A stretch of DNA of 64,000 nt from an uncultured Clostridia bacterium (GTDB lineage Bacteria > Bacillota > Clostridia > UMGS1810): contig CAKSJG010000002.1 in NCBI GenBank assembly GCA_934463165.1, forward strand, positions 272,708-336,707, read 5' to 3'. The position numbers and the translations under genes are program-made. Below are positions 17,398 to 25,083 of the stretch, piece after piece (the first letter of the stretch is position 1; each line of letters begins with the position of its first letter). A model generated the notes under the pieces. It had not been told where the DNA came from and ran no database searches. It saw only the letters and a list, made by a program, of their open reading frames with translations.

Positions 17398-19446
17398 TTA
17401 TTCGGCAGGAGTTTCCTCAGCGGCTGCTTCTTCATTATTTTCCGGTTCGGAAACAATCTCCTCTGCGGGAACTTCGCTTTCGGCAACGGTTTCTGCTTCA
17501 ACTGCAGCTTCATCGCTTTCAGCGGTTTCTTCATTTGCGGGAGCTATGAGAGCACGTATACTCAAACCGATTTTCTGGTTTTCAAGGTCGATTTCAACAA
17601 CCTTGACCTGAACATGCTGACCTATCATAAGCTCGTCTTCAACCTTACCGATTCTCTTATCGGCAACCTGTGAAATATGAATGAGTCCGTCTACTCCGGG
17701 ATATATTTCGGCAAATGCACCGAAAGGAACGATTCTTACGATTTTGCAGTCAACAACATCTCCGACTTTAAGCTCGTTTTCAACCTTTTTCCACGGATTA
17801 TCCTCGGCTTTTTTGAATCCGAGAGAGATTTTGCCTTTTTCTTTGTCAAAATCAAGAACATAAACTTCAACTTCATCACCAACATTTACAACCTCTGACG
17901 GATGTTTGATCTTTGACCATGAAAGCTGCGAAATATGGATGAGTCCGTCTACTCCGGGATATATTTCGGCAAATGCACCGAAGTTTGTAACGGATTTGAT
18001 TATGCCATTATATACCTTGCCTACTTCAACATTTGCCCAGAAATTCTCGGCAAGAGCAGCTTTTTGTTCTGCAAGAACGTTCTTTATTGAACCGACGATT
18101 TTGGTTCTTCCGCGCATTTTTCTGATGTCGATAATTCTGAAATCATATTCGTTTCCGACAATTGAACTGAGATCGGAAAGATATCTGTCGCTTGCCTGTG
18201 ATGCCGGAACAAATACTCTTGTTCCCTTACAACTGATTATAACTCCACCGTTTACTGCCTGAATAACTTTTCCTCTGAGGATAGCATTTGATTCGAATGC
18301 GTCTTCTATTTCTTTTGCGCCTTTTATCATTTCAAGCTTTTTCATCGAAAGCGTAACTTCACCTTCAACATCATTTACTCTTACAACAAAAGCCTCAATT
18401 TCGTCACCGACTTTATACATCGATGTGATATCGGCATCGGGATCATCCGTAACTTCGGAAGCGGGTACGAATCCGTCGGACTTATATCCGAGATTAACGC
18501 TGATTCCTTTCTCACTGACACCTATTACAATACCCTTCACTATATCCCTTGTATTTAAAGTGACCAGAGATTTTTCGTACTCCTCAAATTCTTGTGCGAA
18601 GCTTTCAGCTCCCTTTGCGTTTTCTAACATTTTGTCAATAACCTCCTTAATTATGCACGACGGTGTTGATGCACCTGCCGTTATACCAATTTTCTTTGGT
18701 ATATCTATATTCTGAGGAAGATCCTCAAAATTTTCAATTTGTAAAGTATTGCTGCAATACTTTTTACATATGGAAGTAAGCTTGTTTGTGTTTGAGCTGT
18801 GACTGCCGCCTATAACAATCATCATGTCTGCCGTCTTTGCTGTTTTTGCCGCTTCTTCCTGACGTTCGCCCGTAGCGCTGCATATTGTGTTGAATATTAC
18901 GGCGTCACTGCAAACGGATTTTACATAGCCGGAAATATTATCGAATGTTTTTTTGTCCATTGTTGTCTGACAGACCAAACAAACTTTACCGTTACTATCT
19001 ATTTTACCATTAATATCGGATATGTCAAGTGTTATTATTGATTTTTCTTCACACCAGCCGTCAATCCCTTTAACTTCGGGGTGATTTTTGTCTCCCACAA
19101 TGACAATCCGGTATCCGTCATTGTGATATTTATAAACTATATTGTGAATTTTTTTTACAAACGGACACGTAAGATCCACGTATTCTATGCCGTCTCTCTT
19201 AAGGCGGTCAACTGTGTCTTTCCCGACTCCGTGAGTTCTTATCGCAAGGCAGCTTCCCGATTTCAGTTCGGATATATCTTCGATAACATCAACACCCTTT
19301 TCCTTTAAAGACCCAACAACGAAATCGTTGTGAATTATCGGACCGAGTGTTGAAATTTTCTTTTTTTCGGCCTCGGATTCAAGATACTTAACGGCTCTTG
19401 ACACTCCGAAACAAAACCCTGCCTTTTTTGCAAGCATAATTTCCAT
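17398..19446 (-). CDS. ispH: IspH-ribosomal protein S1 fusion
   Basis: A 682-residue bifunctional protein. The N-terminal 285 residues are 4-hydroxy-3-methylbut-2-enyl diphosphate reductase, the last MEP-pathway enzyme, with its three 4Fe-4S cysteines in GFCFGV (residue 12), LTCPFV and NTICSATG. The rest contains four S1 RNA-binding repeats (about residues 300-645); the last two share YPGVDGLIHISQ. A Glu/Ala-rich tail ends the protein. This fusion is known in Clostridia. Its ATG shares one base with the plsC stop (TAATG). It follows cmk and plsC, an arrangement seen in relatives (cmk-plsC-ispH-rpsA). Confidence 0.97.
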   Translation of the reverse strand: MEIMLAKKAGFCFGVSRAVKYLESEAEKKKISTLGPIIHNDFVVGSLKEKGVDVIEDISELKSGSCLAIRTHGVGKDTVDRLKRDGIEYVDLTCPFVKKIHNIVYKYHNDGYRIVIVGDKNHPEVKGIDGWCEEKSIITLDISDINGKIDSNGKVCLVCQTTMDKKTFDNISGYVKSVCSDAVIFNTICSATGERQEEAAKTAKTADMMIVIGGSHSSNTNKLTSICKKYCSNTLQIENFEDLPQNIDIPKKIGITAGASTPSCIIKEVIDKMLENAKGAESFAQEFEEYEKSLVTLNTRDIVKGIVIGVSEKGISVNLGYKSDGFVPASEVTDDPDADITSMYKVGDEIEAFVVRVNDVEGEVTLSMKKLEMIKGAKEIEDAFESNAILRGKVIQAVNGGVIISCKGTRVFVPASQASDRYLSDLSSIVGNEYDFRIIDIRKMRGRTKIVGSIKNVLAEQKAALAENFWANVEVGKVYNGIIKSVTNFGAFAEIYPGVDGLIHISQLSWSKIKHPSEVVNVGDEVEVYVLDFDKEKGKISLGFKKAEDNPWKKVENELKVGDVVDCKIVRIVPFGAFAEIYPGVDGLIHISQVADKRIGKVEDELMIGQHVQVKVVEIDLENQKIGLSIRALIAPANEETAESDEAAVEAETVAESEVPAEEIVSEPENNEEAAAEETPAE

Positions 19447-20030
19447 TATTTTCTTTCTCCGGGTAGTTTTTTTACTTTGGAATAAATTTCATTGCTGATT
19501 CTTTCCAAAACATCGGGTGTGAGTTTTTCACCCTCGCATGCGCTATATTTTTCACCCTTGCCTATATCTATAATAACTCCGGAAAAAATTCTGTATGTCG
19601 ATGTAATATGTACCGGAATTACATCACATCCGCTTTTTACGGCTATAAGGCCTATTCCCGGTTTTACTTCACCCTCACCCTTTACATTTTCGCGCTGACC
19701 AGTCGGAAATATCCCGAGGATTCCGCCGTTTTTTAGGGTTTTAAGCGATTCTTTGATTGCCGTAAGATCCGCTCCGCTTCTTTTGACCGGAATGGCTTTT
19801 ATGCGTCTCATAACAAAACCCACAAAGAATACGTCAAAAAGCTCCGACTTTGCCATAAAACGTATCGGACGTCTTAAAAAAGCCTGCAAAACCGGAGGAT
19901 CCCAGTTACTTAAATGGTTGCTGCAAAGAATATATCCGCCGCTTTCAGGGAGATTTTCGGCTCCGTAAATTTTTATTCTGAAAATAAGATGCAAGAAAAA
20001 TCTCACAAGCATGCATGTAAATCTATACAT
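19446..20030 (-). CDS. plsC: 1-acyl-sn-glycerol-3-phosphate acyltransferase
   Basis: Lysophosphatidic acid acyltransferase of 194 residues, a membrane-associated enzyme of phospholipid synthesis. The HX4D motif appears as NHLSNWDP near residue 38, and the second block as FPTGQRE near residue 109. There, the more usual FPEG is altered to FPTG. The start ATG at 20030 follows GAGAGGTGA and overlaps the cmk stop by 8 bases. The N terminus contains a hydrophobic stretch (CMLVRFFLHLIF) consistent with membrane association. Confidence 0.94.
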   Translation of the reverse strand: MYRFTCMLVRFFLHLIFRIKIYGAENLPESGGYILCSNHLSNWDPPVLQAFLRRPIRFMAKSELFDVFFVGFVMRRIKAIPVKRSGADLTAIKESLKTLKNGGILGIFPTGQRENVKGEGEVKPGIGLIAVKSGCDVIPVHITSTYRIFSGVIIDIGKGEKYSACEGEKLTPDVLERISNEIYSKVKKLPGERK

Positions 20031-20697
20031 TTGCCGTCACCTCTCTTACAATTGACAAAACCTTGCTTACGGATTCATCAAATGTTAAGTCTGTGGTGTC
20101 TGCCACAACCGCATCATCCGCTTTTTTCAGCGGAGAAACCTTTCTGTTTGCGTCTTGCTCGTCGCGATATATCATATCTTTGAGCACAGAGCCGTAATCG
20201 GCGTCTATGCCTTTTTGCTTAAGCTCGGCAAATCTTCTCTCGGCGCGTTTTTCAACTGACGCCGTAAGAAAAATTTTAACGTCGGCATCCGGAAGCACCG
20301 ATGTGCCTATATCTCTGCCGTCCATAACACAGTCATATTTTGAAGCAAGACCGCGTTCTATAACCAGAATCCAATCTCTGACCGACGGTATAACCGCAAT
20401 ATCGGATGCTGCAACCGAAACCTCAGGTGTGCGTATAAGCTCCGTAACATCGCGCCCATCAAGAATCATTTTTTGTTCTCCGTTTTCGCGCCGGATGTCA
20501 AGGGTCGTTTCCGAAAGCATTCTGCAAACGGATTCGATATCATTTTTTATATCTATGTTATTTCCGAGAGCCTTAAGCCCGAGAGAGCGGAACATTGCCC
20601 CGGTGTCTATATATACATAGTTCATTTCTTTTGCAACCAAGCGTGAAATCTGACTCTTACCGGCTGCCGACGGTCCGTCGATCGCCACATTAATCAT
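20023..20697 (-). CDS. cmk: Cytidylate kinase
   Basis: Phosphorylates CMP and dCMP using ATP. The 224-residue protein starts with IDGPSAAGKS (Walker A, residues 6-15), then YIDTGAMFRS. Further on are the CMP-contacting DGRDVT and DGRDIGTSVLPDADVK, and a lid region RDEQDANRKVSPL. Its stop overlaps plsC, forming the cmk-plsC-ispH/rpsA operon. The 149 bases upstream are AT-rich without a strong promoter that I could call. Confidence 0.97.
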   Translation of the reverse strand: MINVAIDGPSAAGKSQISRLVAKEMNYVYIDTGAMFRSLGLKALGNNIDIKNDIESVCRMLSETTLDIRRENGEQKMILDGRDVTELIRTPEVSVAASDIAVIPSVRDWILVIERGLASKYDCVMDGRDIGTSVLPDADVKIFLTASVEKRAERRFAELKQKGIDADYGSVLKDMIYRDEQDANRKVSPLKKADDAVVADTTDLTFDESVSKVLSIVREVTANV

Positions 20698-20846
20698 TTG
20701 TTCTCATTCCCTTACTGAATATCATGATATGACATATGATGCTGCTTTTTGATTTTAATCAACGACATTTCTTATTATATCTCAAAAATCCAAAATACAC
20801 AATATATTTTTGAAAATTTTTTTAATTTTTAGAAAAAGTTTTTAAA

Positions 20847-21269
20847 TCAGGAGCCGCAAACACACCTGCATATATAAGTTATGCCCGATTTACAGACGTA
20901 TTTTTTAAGCGACGGAACCGCAGCAAAACCGTCCGTCATATCCGACACGGTAATATTTACATCTTTTTCGGTACCGTTAAAAACCTCTATCACCGTATTT
21001 GACGAAAAACCGACTCTTATCGTTTTTTTATCAAATGCCCGGTATTTATCACCGTTAACAAGAACGGTTATATCCTCCGATGCAAAATCCGCGTTTAAAG
21101 ACAAAGAAAATTTTTCTCCAGAAACGCTGTTTTGTAAATTAAAAGTCTCGGAAATCATGTTTTTTCTGCCAATAAACACCTGTGATATAAAAATTGCAGC
21201 CGCAAGGAGTATGCAGCACGCCGGCAATATATGCCTGCAGCTTTGCAAATTACGTTTAAATATTTTCAA
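20847..21269 (-). CDS. Single-pass membrane protein, unknown function
   Basis: A 140-residue protein with one N-terminal helix (HILPACCILLAAAIFISQVF, about residues 13-32) and an extracytoplasmic beta-rich domain. A cysteine cluster lies at the end (CKSGITYICRCVCGS). The start is TTG at 21269, preceded by GGTGATGA. It sits between the flavoprotein gene and cmk on the same strand. I do not recognise the family; the terminal cysteines might bind metal or form disulfides, which is inference. Confidence 0.6.
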   Translation of the reverse strand: MKIFKRNLQSCRHILPACCILLAAAIFISQVFIGRKNMISETFNLQNSVSGEKFSLSLNADFASEDITVLVNGDKYRAFDKKTIRVGFSSNTVIEVFNGTEKDVNITVSDMTDGFAAVPSLKKYVCKSGITYICRCVCGS

Positions 21270-21302
21270 AACATCATCACCGAAAATATTTTATGCATTT
21301 AT

Positions 21303-22538
21303 CTACGCATTCATACCTGCAAGATATCCCGTTGAAAATGCAATCTGCAGATTGTATCCACCGGTATATGCGTCAACATCTATAATCTCACCGGCAAAAT
21401 AAAGCCCTTTTTCAAGCTTTGATTCCATGGTTGACGGATCTATCTCTTTTGTGTCAACTCCGCCGGACGTGATTATTGCCTCACTCACGGGGCGTTTTTC
21501 TTTTATGTTAAGCGTGAAATTTTTAATCAGATTCACAAGATTGTGCCTTTGCTCTCTCGTTATTGAATTAACCTTGCAGCGCGGATCCGTACCCGATAAA
21601 TTAACGATAACCGGTATGATTTTTTTCGGCAGCAGAAAATCGAGAGAATTTACGAAATCCTTGTTCTTTTCCTTTTCGAAATCACGAAGGATACGGTTAT
21701 CAAGCATTTTGAAATCGAGTGCAGGCTTTAAATCGATCGAAACGGCGTATTTTGCGTTATCTCTTATATGTGACGATGCGCTGAGCACTATGGGACCGCT
21801 TATACCGAAGTGAGTAAAAAGCATTTCTCCGAAATCGGAATAAACCTCTTTGGAATTACGCATCAGCTTTAAAGACACGTTTTTAAGCGAAAGACCCATC
21901 ATATCGGAAACATATTTTTCTTCCGTCACAAGCGGAACGAGAGACGGCTTCGGCTCAATAATATTATGCCCGAATTTTTCGGCAAATCTGTATCCGTCAC
22001 CGGTTGATCCCGTACCCGGATAGCTTATTCCGCCGGTTGCCGCAATGACCGAATCGGCGCAAATTGTCTTGCCGTTTGCGGTTTTAATCTCAAAGACCCC
22101 ATCTGTTTTTTTTACCGAAACAACTCTTTCGTGTATAAATTTCACACCGCTGTCCAGTGCAATTTTATCCAGTGTATCGCGGACATCGCGCGCACTGTCC
22201 GACATGGGGAATATTCTTCCGCCGCGTTCCTCTTTAACCTCAAGTCCGTTTGATTTAAACATTGAAATAACATCGTCATTGGTGAAAGAATAAAATGCAC
22301 TGTATAAAAAATACGGATTAACCGCGGTATTTTCTATAAACTCTTCCATGGAAGCGCTGTTTGTTATATTGCATCTGCCCTTACCTGTTATAAGAAGCTT
22401 TTTTCCGTTGTATTTGTTTTTTTCAATAAGATATACCCTCTTGCCTCTCCCGGCGCACACTGCCGCCGCCGTAAGACCTGCGGGGCCGCCGCCGATAACC
22501 GCTGCGGTATCAATCCTGTTATTTATCATTTCATTCAC
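21303..22538 (-). CDS. HI0933/BaiN-like flavoprotein
   Basis: A 411-residue NAD(P)/FAD-dependent oxidoreductase of the HI0933 (YhiN/BaiN) family. The dinucleotide fold motif GGGPAGLTAAAVCA begins at residue 16, with LITGKGRCNIT near residue 50, a hallmark of this family. ATGGISYPGTGSTGDGY and a C-terminal GEIIDVDAYTGGYNLQ complete the FAD site. Most members have no known substrate; one relative acts on bile acid derivatives. Here the start GTG overlaps the rpiR stop (GTGA). The substrate is undetermined. Confidence 0.9.
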   Translation of the reverse strand: MNEMINNRIDTAAVIGGGPAGLTAAAVCAGRGKRVYLIEKNKYNGKKLLITGKGRCNITNSASMEEFIENTAVNPYFLYSAFYSFTNDDVISMFKSNGLEVKEERGGRIFPMSDSARDVRDTLDKIALDSGVKFIHERVVSVKKTDGVFEIKTANGKTICADSVIAATGGISYPGTGSTGDGYRFAEKFGHNIIEPKPSLVPLVTEEKYVSDMMGLSLKNVSLKLMRNSKEVYSDFGEMLFTHFGISGPIVLSASSHIRDNAKYAVSIDLKPALDFKMLDNRILRDFEKEKNKDFVNSLDFLLPKKIIPVIVNLSGTDPRCKVNSITREQRHNLVNLIKNFTLNIKEKRPVSEAIITSGGVDTKEIDPSTMESKLEKGLYFAGEIIDVDAYTGGYNLQIAFSTGYLAGMNA

Positions 22539-23425
22539 GTCTGTTCCTCATTGTTCAACGGTTTTTCATAAACCTGATATTCATCCCAAATATTTTCAAG
22601 CGCAGCAAAATTTGATGAAACCCTATCTTCGTTACGCATTACGAGCGCAACAATCAGCGCGTTTATTATGCTCAGCGGAGCAACGAGAGAATCCACAAAA
22701 TTAGACATATCCGAGCGCGCAATAAGCTTGTGATCGGCATATGAAACAATCGGTGATATTTCGCTGTCGGTTATGACAATTATTTTTGCGCCGCATTTAT
22801 GCGCATATTTCACCGCATTGAGAGTTCTGCGAGAGTATCTCGGGTAGCTTATGGCTATTACAACATCATCACTGTTTACGGAAAAAATCTGTTCAAAAGT
22901 CTCGCTCGCCGAATTTGTTGTTATAAGCTTTACGTTAAGCGAAATGAGGTTAAGATAAAACCCGAGAAAATTCGCAATCGAAAAGCACGTCCTTGCTCCG
23001 AGGACATAAATATTTTTCGATTTCATAATGGTATCAACCGATGAGGTAAAATCATCGACACTTACGGATTCCAGAGTCTGACGCAGCTTATCTATATCAG
23101 ATGTCAGAACTGTTGTAAGAATATCTTTTTCGGCAAATTTTGAAGAGGTTATCTCCATTCTCTGAACAGCAGTAAGCTTGTTTTTTATAATTTCTCTGAG
23201 CAGATGCTGAAATTCGGGGTATCCCTCAAAACCAAGCTCAGATGCGAAACGAACCACGGTGGATTCGCTGACGCCGACCTTTTGCCCGAGCTTTGCCGCC
23301 GTCATAAAAGCGGCTTTGTCATAGTGTTCAAATATATAATCGGCAATTCTTTTCTGACTTTTGCTCATGGAGTCACGCATACTTTTTAATTTTCCGATAA
23401 TATCGTTTTTGTTTGCATCATTCAT
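22535..23425 (-). CDS. MurR/RpiR-family transcription regulator
   Basis: A 296-residue regulator with an N-terminal HTH_6 domain (KSQKRIADYIFEHYDKAAFM, then GVSESTVVRFASELGFEGYPEF) and a C-terminal SIS sugar-phosphate-binding domain (from about residue 125; YVLGARTCFSIANF and AISYPRYSRRT). Such proteins sense phosphorylated sugars, often amino sugars or ribose. It is cotranscribed with the flavoprotein gene, overlapping by 4 bases. No sugar-uptake or catabolic operon adjoins it, so its target is unknown. Confidence 0.93.
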   Translation of the reverse strand: MNDANKNDIIGKLKSMRDSMSKSQKRIADYIFEHYDKAAFMTAAKLGQKVGVSESTVVRFASELGFEGYPEFQHLLREIIKNKLTAVQRMEITSSKFAEKDILTTVLTSDIDKLRQTLESVSVDDFTSSVDTIMKSKNIYVLGARTCFSIANFLGFYLNLISLNVKLITTNSASETFEQIFSVNSDDVVIAISYPRYSRRTLNAVKYAHKCGAKIIVITDSEISPIVSYADHKLIARSDMSNFVDSLVAPLSIINALIVALVMRNEDRVSSNFAALENIWDEYQVYEKPLNNEEQT

Positions 23426-23555
23426 AAAATATCCATCCGTTCTGCTGCGGCATACGTATTTTTAGACCTATATGCCTTTTATTTTAAATATTTTCGGACA
23501 AATGCCGCAATTTTTATATTTCATCCGGTAATCATGGGGCATTTATCCAAAAACA

Positions 23556-23581
23556 CCCCTCCAAAAAATTGATTGGAGGGG
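23556..23581 (-). terminator. Terminator after the cold-shock gene
   Basis: On the minus strand, CCCCTCCAA pairs with TTGGAGGGG (9 bp, 8-base loop), followed by TGTTTTTGG. It lies about 43 bases after the csp stop. Confidence 0.85.
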
Positions 23582-23623
23582 GTTAGGTACGTTATTGAAA
23601 AATTTATATTAAATTCTCACTAA

Positions 23624-23827
23624 TTACTGAGCTTTAACCACGCTTGCGGCCTGGGGACCTTTAGCGCCGTCAATAACATCAAATTCTACGCTTTCACCTT
23701 CCTGGAGAGATTTATATCCGTCCATGTTGATAGCCGAGAAATGTACAAATACATCTCCGCCATCTTCACATTCGATAAAACCGTAACCCTTTTCGGCATT
23801 AAACCATTTTACTGTACCTTTTTGCAT
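23624..23827 (-). CDS. csp: Cold-shock domain protein
   Basis: A 67-residue single-domain protein that binds single-stranded nucleic acid and acts as an RNA chaperone. RNP1 (KGYGFIE, residues 14-20) and RNP2 (VFVHFSA, 26-32) are intact. The start follows AGGAGG. It has its own promoter, a 5' leader of about 75 bases with possible base-pairing (ACTGC with GCAGT), as is common in cold-regulated csp mRNAs, and its own terminator, so it is monocistronic. Confidence 0.97.
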   Translation of the reverse strand: MQKGTVKWFNAEKGYGFIECEDGGDVFVHFSAINMDGYKSLQEGESVEFDVIDGAKGPQAASVVKAQ

Positions 23828-23904
23828 TATAGTGCCTCCTAAAAAATACTGAGCAATAACTGCCCTTGTTAATAATACGAGCAGTTTTTACCACTCACAA
23901 TTAT

Positions 23905-23933
23905 ATATTACCACATAAAAGATATATTGTCAA
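23905..23933 (-). promoter_or_regulatory. Sigma-A promoter of csp
   Basis: On the minus strand, TTGACA (23928-23933), a 17-base spacer and TAATAT (23905-23910). The distance to the csp ATG gives a leader of about 75 bases. Confidence 0.85.
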
Positions 23934-24012
23934 CATTAAATTACTGTTATTATAATGATTTTTTATAGTTTTTCAACAAAAAACACAATTTTTTTCCAAA
24001 TCATGCCGTTTT

Positions 24013-24759
24013 TCACTCACATTTTTGTACAACAAAAAAGATTCTCTCATCATTTTCTGCGGGATTTTCAAAAGACATATCTCCGTAAATATTCCTTAAA
24101 ACAAGTCCGCTTTTTTTCAGACAGCTCTTAATATACTCCGCACTGTAAAATCTCTGTGTATGCTCTTCGGTAAAGCGATGGTAAATACCGTTTTCGCCGA
24201 CAAAAAAATTAAGCCTGAAATCACAGTACATACCGTCAAAGCCATTTTCCCACGTGTAAAAAATATCATTATTTTCATATACAAATGTATTATCCGAAAG
24301 AATTTGGCTGTATTTAAAAAGTGTGTTTACGTCAAAAACAAAAAGTCCTCCCGGATTCAGATAGTTATGTACAAGCGAAAAAAGCGCGTCAAGATCGCCG
24401 TCACAGGTCAGATAATTTATGCTGTCAAGCATGCACAAAAAACAGTCCACAGTACCGTAAAGCTCAAATTCACATATGTCCTGATTAAGATAGAGTATTC
24501 TGCCGTCTTTGTTTTTTTCGGCGGCAACATCAAGCATCATATCCGATGAGTCTATCCCTATGCAGTCATATCCGCGTTCGGACATTATTGTGCAGACGGT
24601 TCCCGTTCCGCACGCAAGATCAGCTATTAGATTCGGTTTACTTTTAAGATGCAGCGAAAATATTTTTTCAATATAATCACACCGTTTTTCATACTCAACA
24701 TCATCTGTCAATGCGTCATATATATACGCAAAATCCCCGTAGCTCAGGTTTTTATTCAT
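24013..24759 (-). CDS. Class I SAM-dependent methyltransferase
   Basis: A 248-residue methyltransferase with the SAM-binding motif I DLACGTGTVC (residues about 49-58), the acidic residue of motif II in GIDSSDMM, and NPGGLFVFDVN downstream. The substrate is not predictable. The start ATG at 24759 follows AAGGAG by 8 bases and overlaps the yerC stop by 8 bases. An in-frame ATG 30 bases further upstream lies inside yerC without a ribosome site. The linked pair suggests cotranscription, not a shared pathway. Confidence 0.9.
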   Translation of the reverse strand: MNKNLSYGDFAYIYDALTDDVEYEKRCDYIEKIFSLHLKSKPNLIADLACGTGTVCTIMSERGYDCIGIDSSDMMLDVAAEKNKDGRILYLNQDICEFELYGTVDCFLCMLDSINYLTCDGDLDALFSLVHNYLNPGGLFVFDVNTLFKYSQILSDNTFVYENNDIFYTWENGFDGMYCDFRLNFFVGENGIYHRFTEEHTQRFYSAEYIKSCLKKSGLVLRNIYGDMSFENPAENDERIFFVVQKCE

Positions 24760-25057
24760 TGCATTTCTCCTTTTCGGAAAGCTTTGCAAGAATTTTCCGA
24801 TAACCGTCGCATCCGTAATTAATACACTTATTGACGCGACTTATCGTTGCCGTGCTTGCGCCCGTTTTTTGGACGATGTCGCTGTAGACAATATGTTCCT
24901 CAAGCATTTTTGCAACCTCAAGGCGCTGTGCCATAGCCTTAACCTCGGTAACGGTGCACAAATCCTCAAGAAAACTGTAACATTCTTCACGGTTATCTAT
25001 GGATATAAGCGCGTCAACAAGTGTTTCTATACTGCTCTCTTTTAATTTTTCAAGCAT
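24752..25057 (-). CDS. yerC: YerC/YecD-type TrpR-like DNA-binding protein
   Basis: A 101-residue helical protein of the TrpR superfamily, YerC/YecD branch. The core EDLCTVTEVKAMAQRLEVA and the recognition part TGASTATISRVNKCI are diagnostic. It is shorter at the N terminus than enterobacterial TrpR and is not known to bind tryptophan; its regulon in Clostridia is poorly defined. Gene order pcrA then yerC is also found in Bacillus (pcrA neighbourhood). It overlaps the methyltransferase gene. Confidence 0.92.
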   Translation of the reverse strand: MLEKLKESSIETLVDALISIDNREECYSFLEDLCTVTEVKAMAQRLEVAKMLEEHIVYSDIVQKTGASTATISRVNKCINYGCDGYRKILAKLSEKEKCNE

Positions 25058-25083
25058 GTTATCATCCCTTTATGTAATACATA

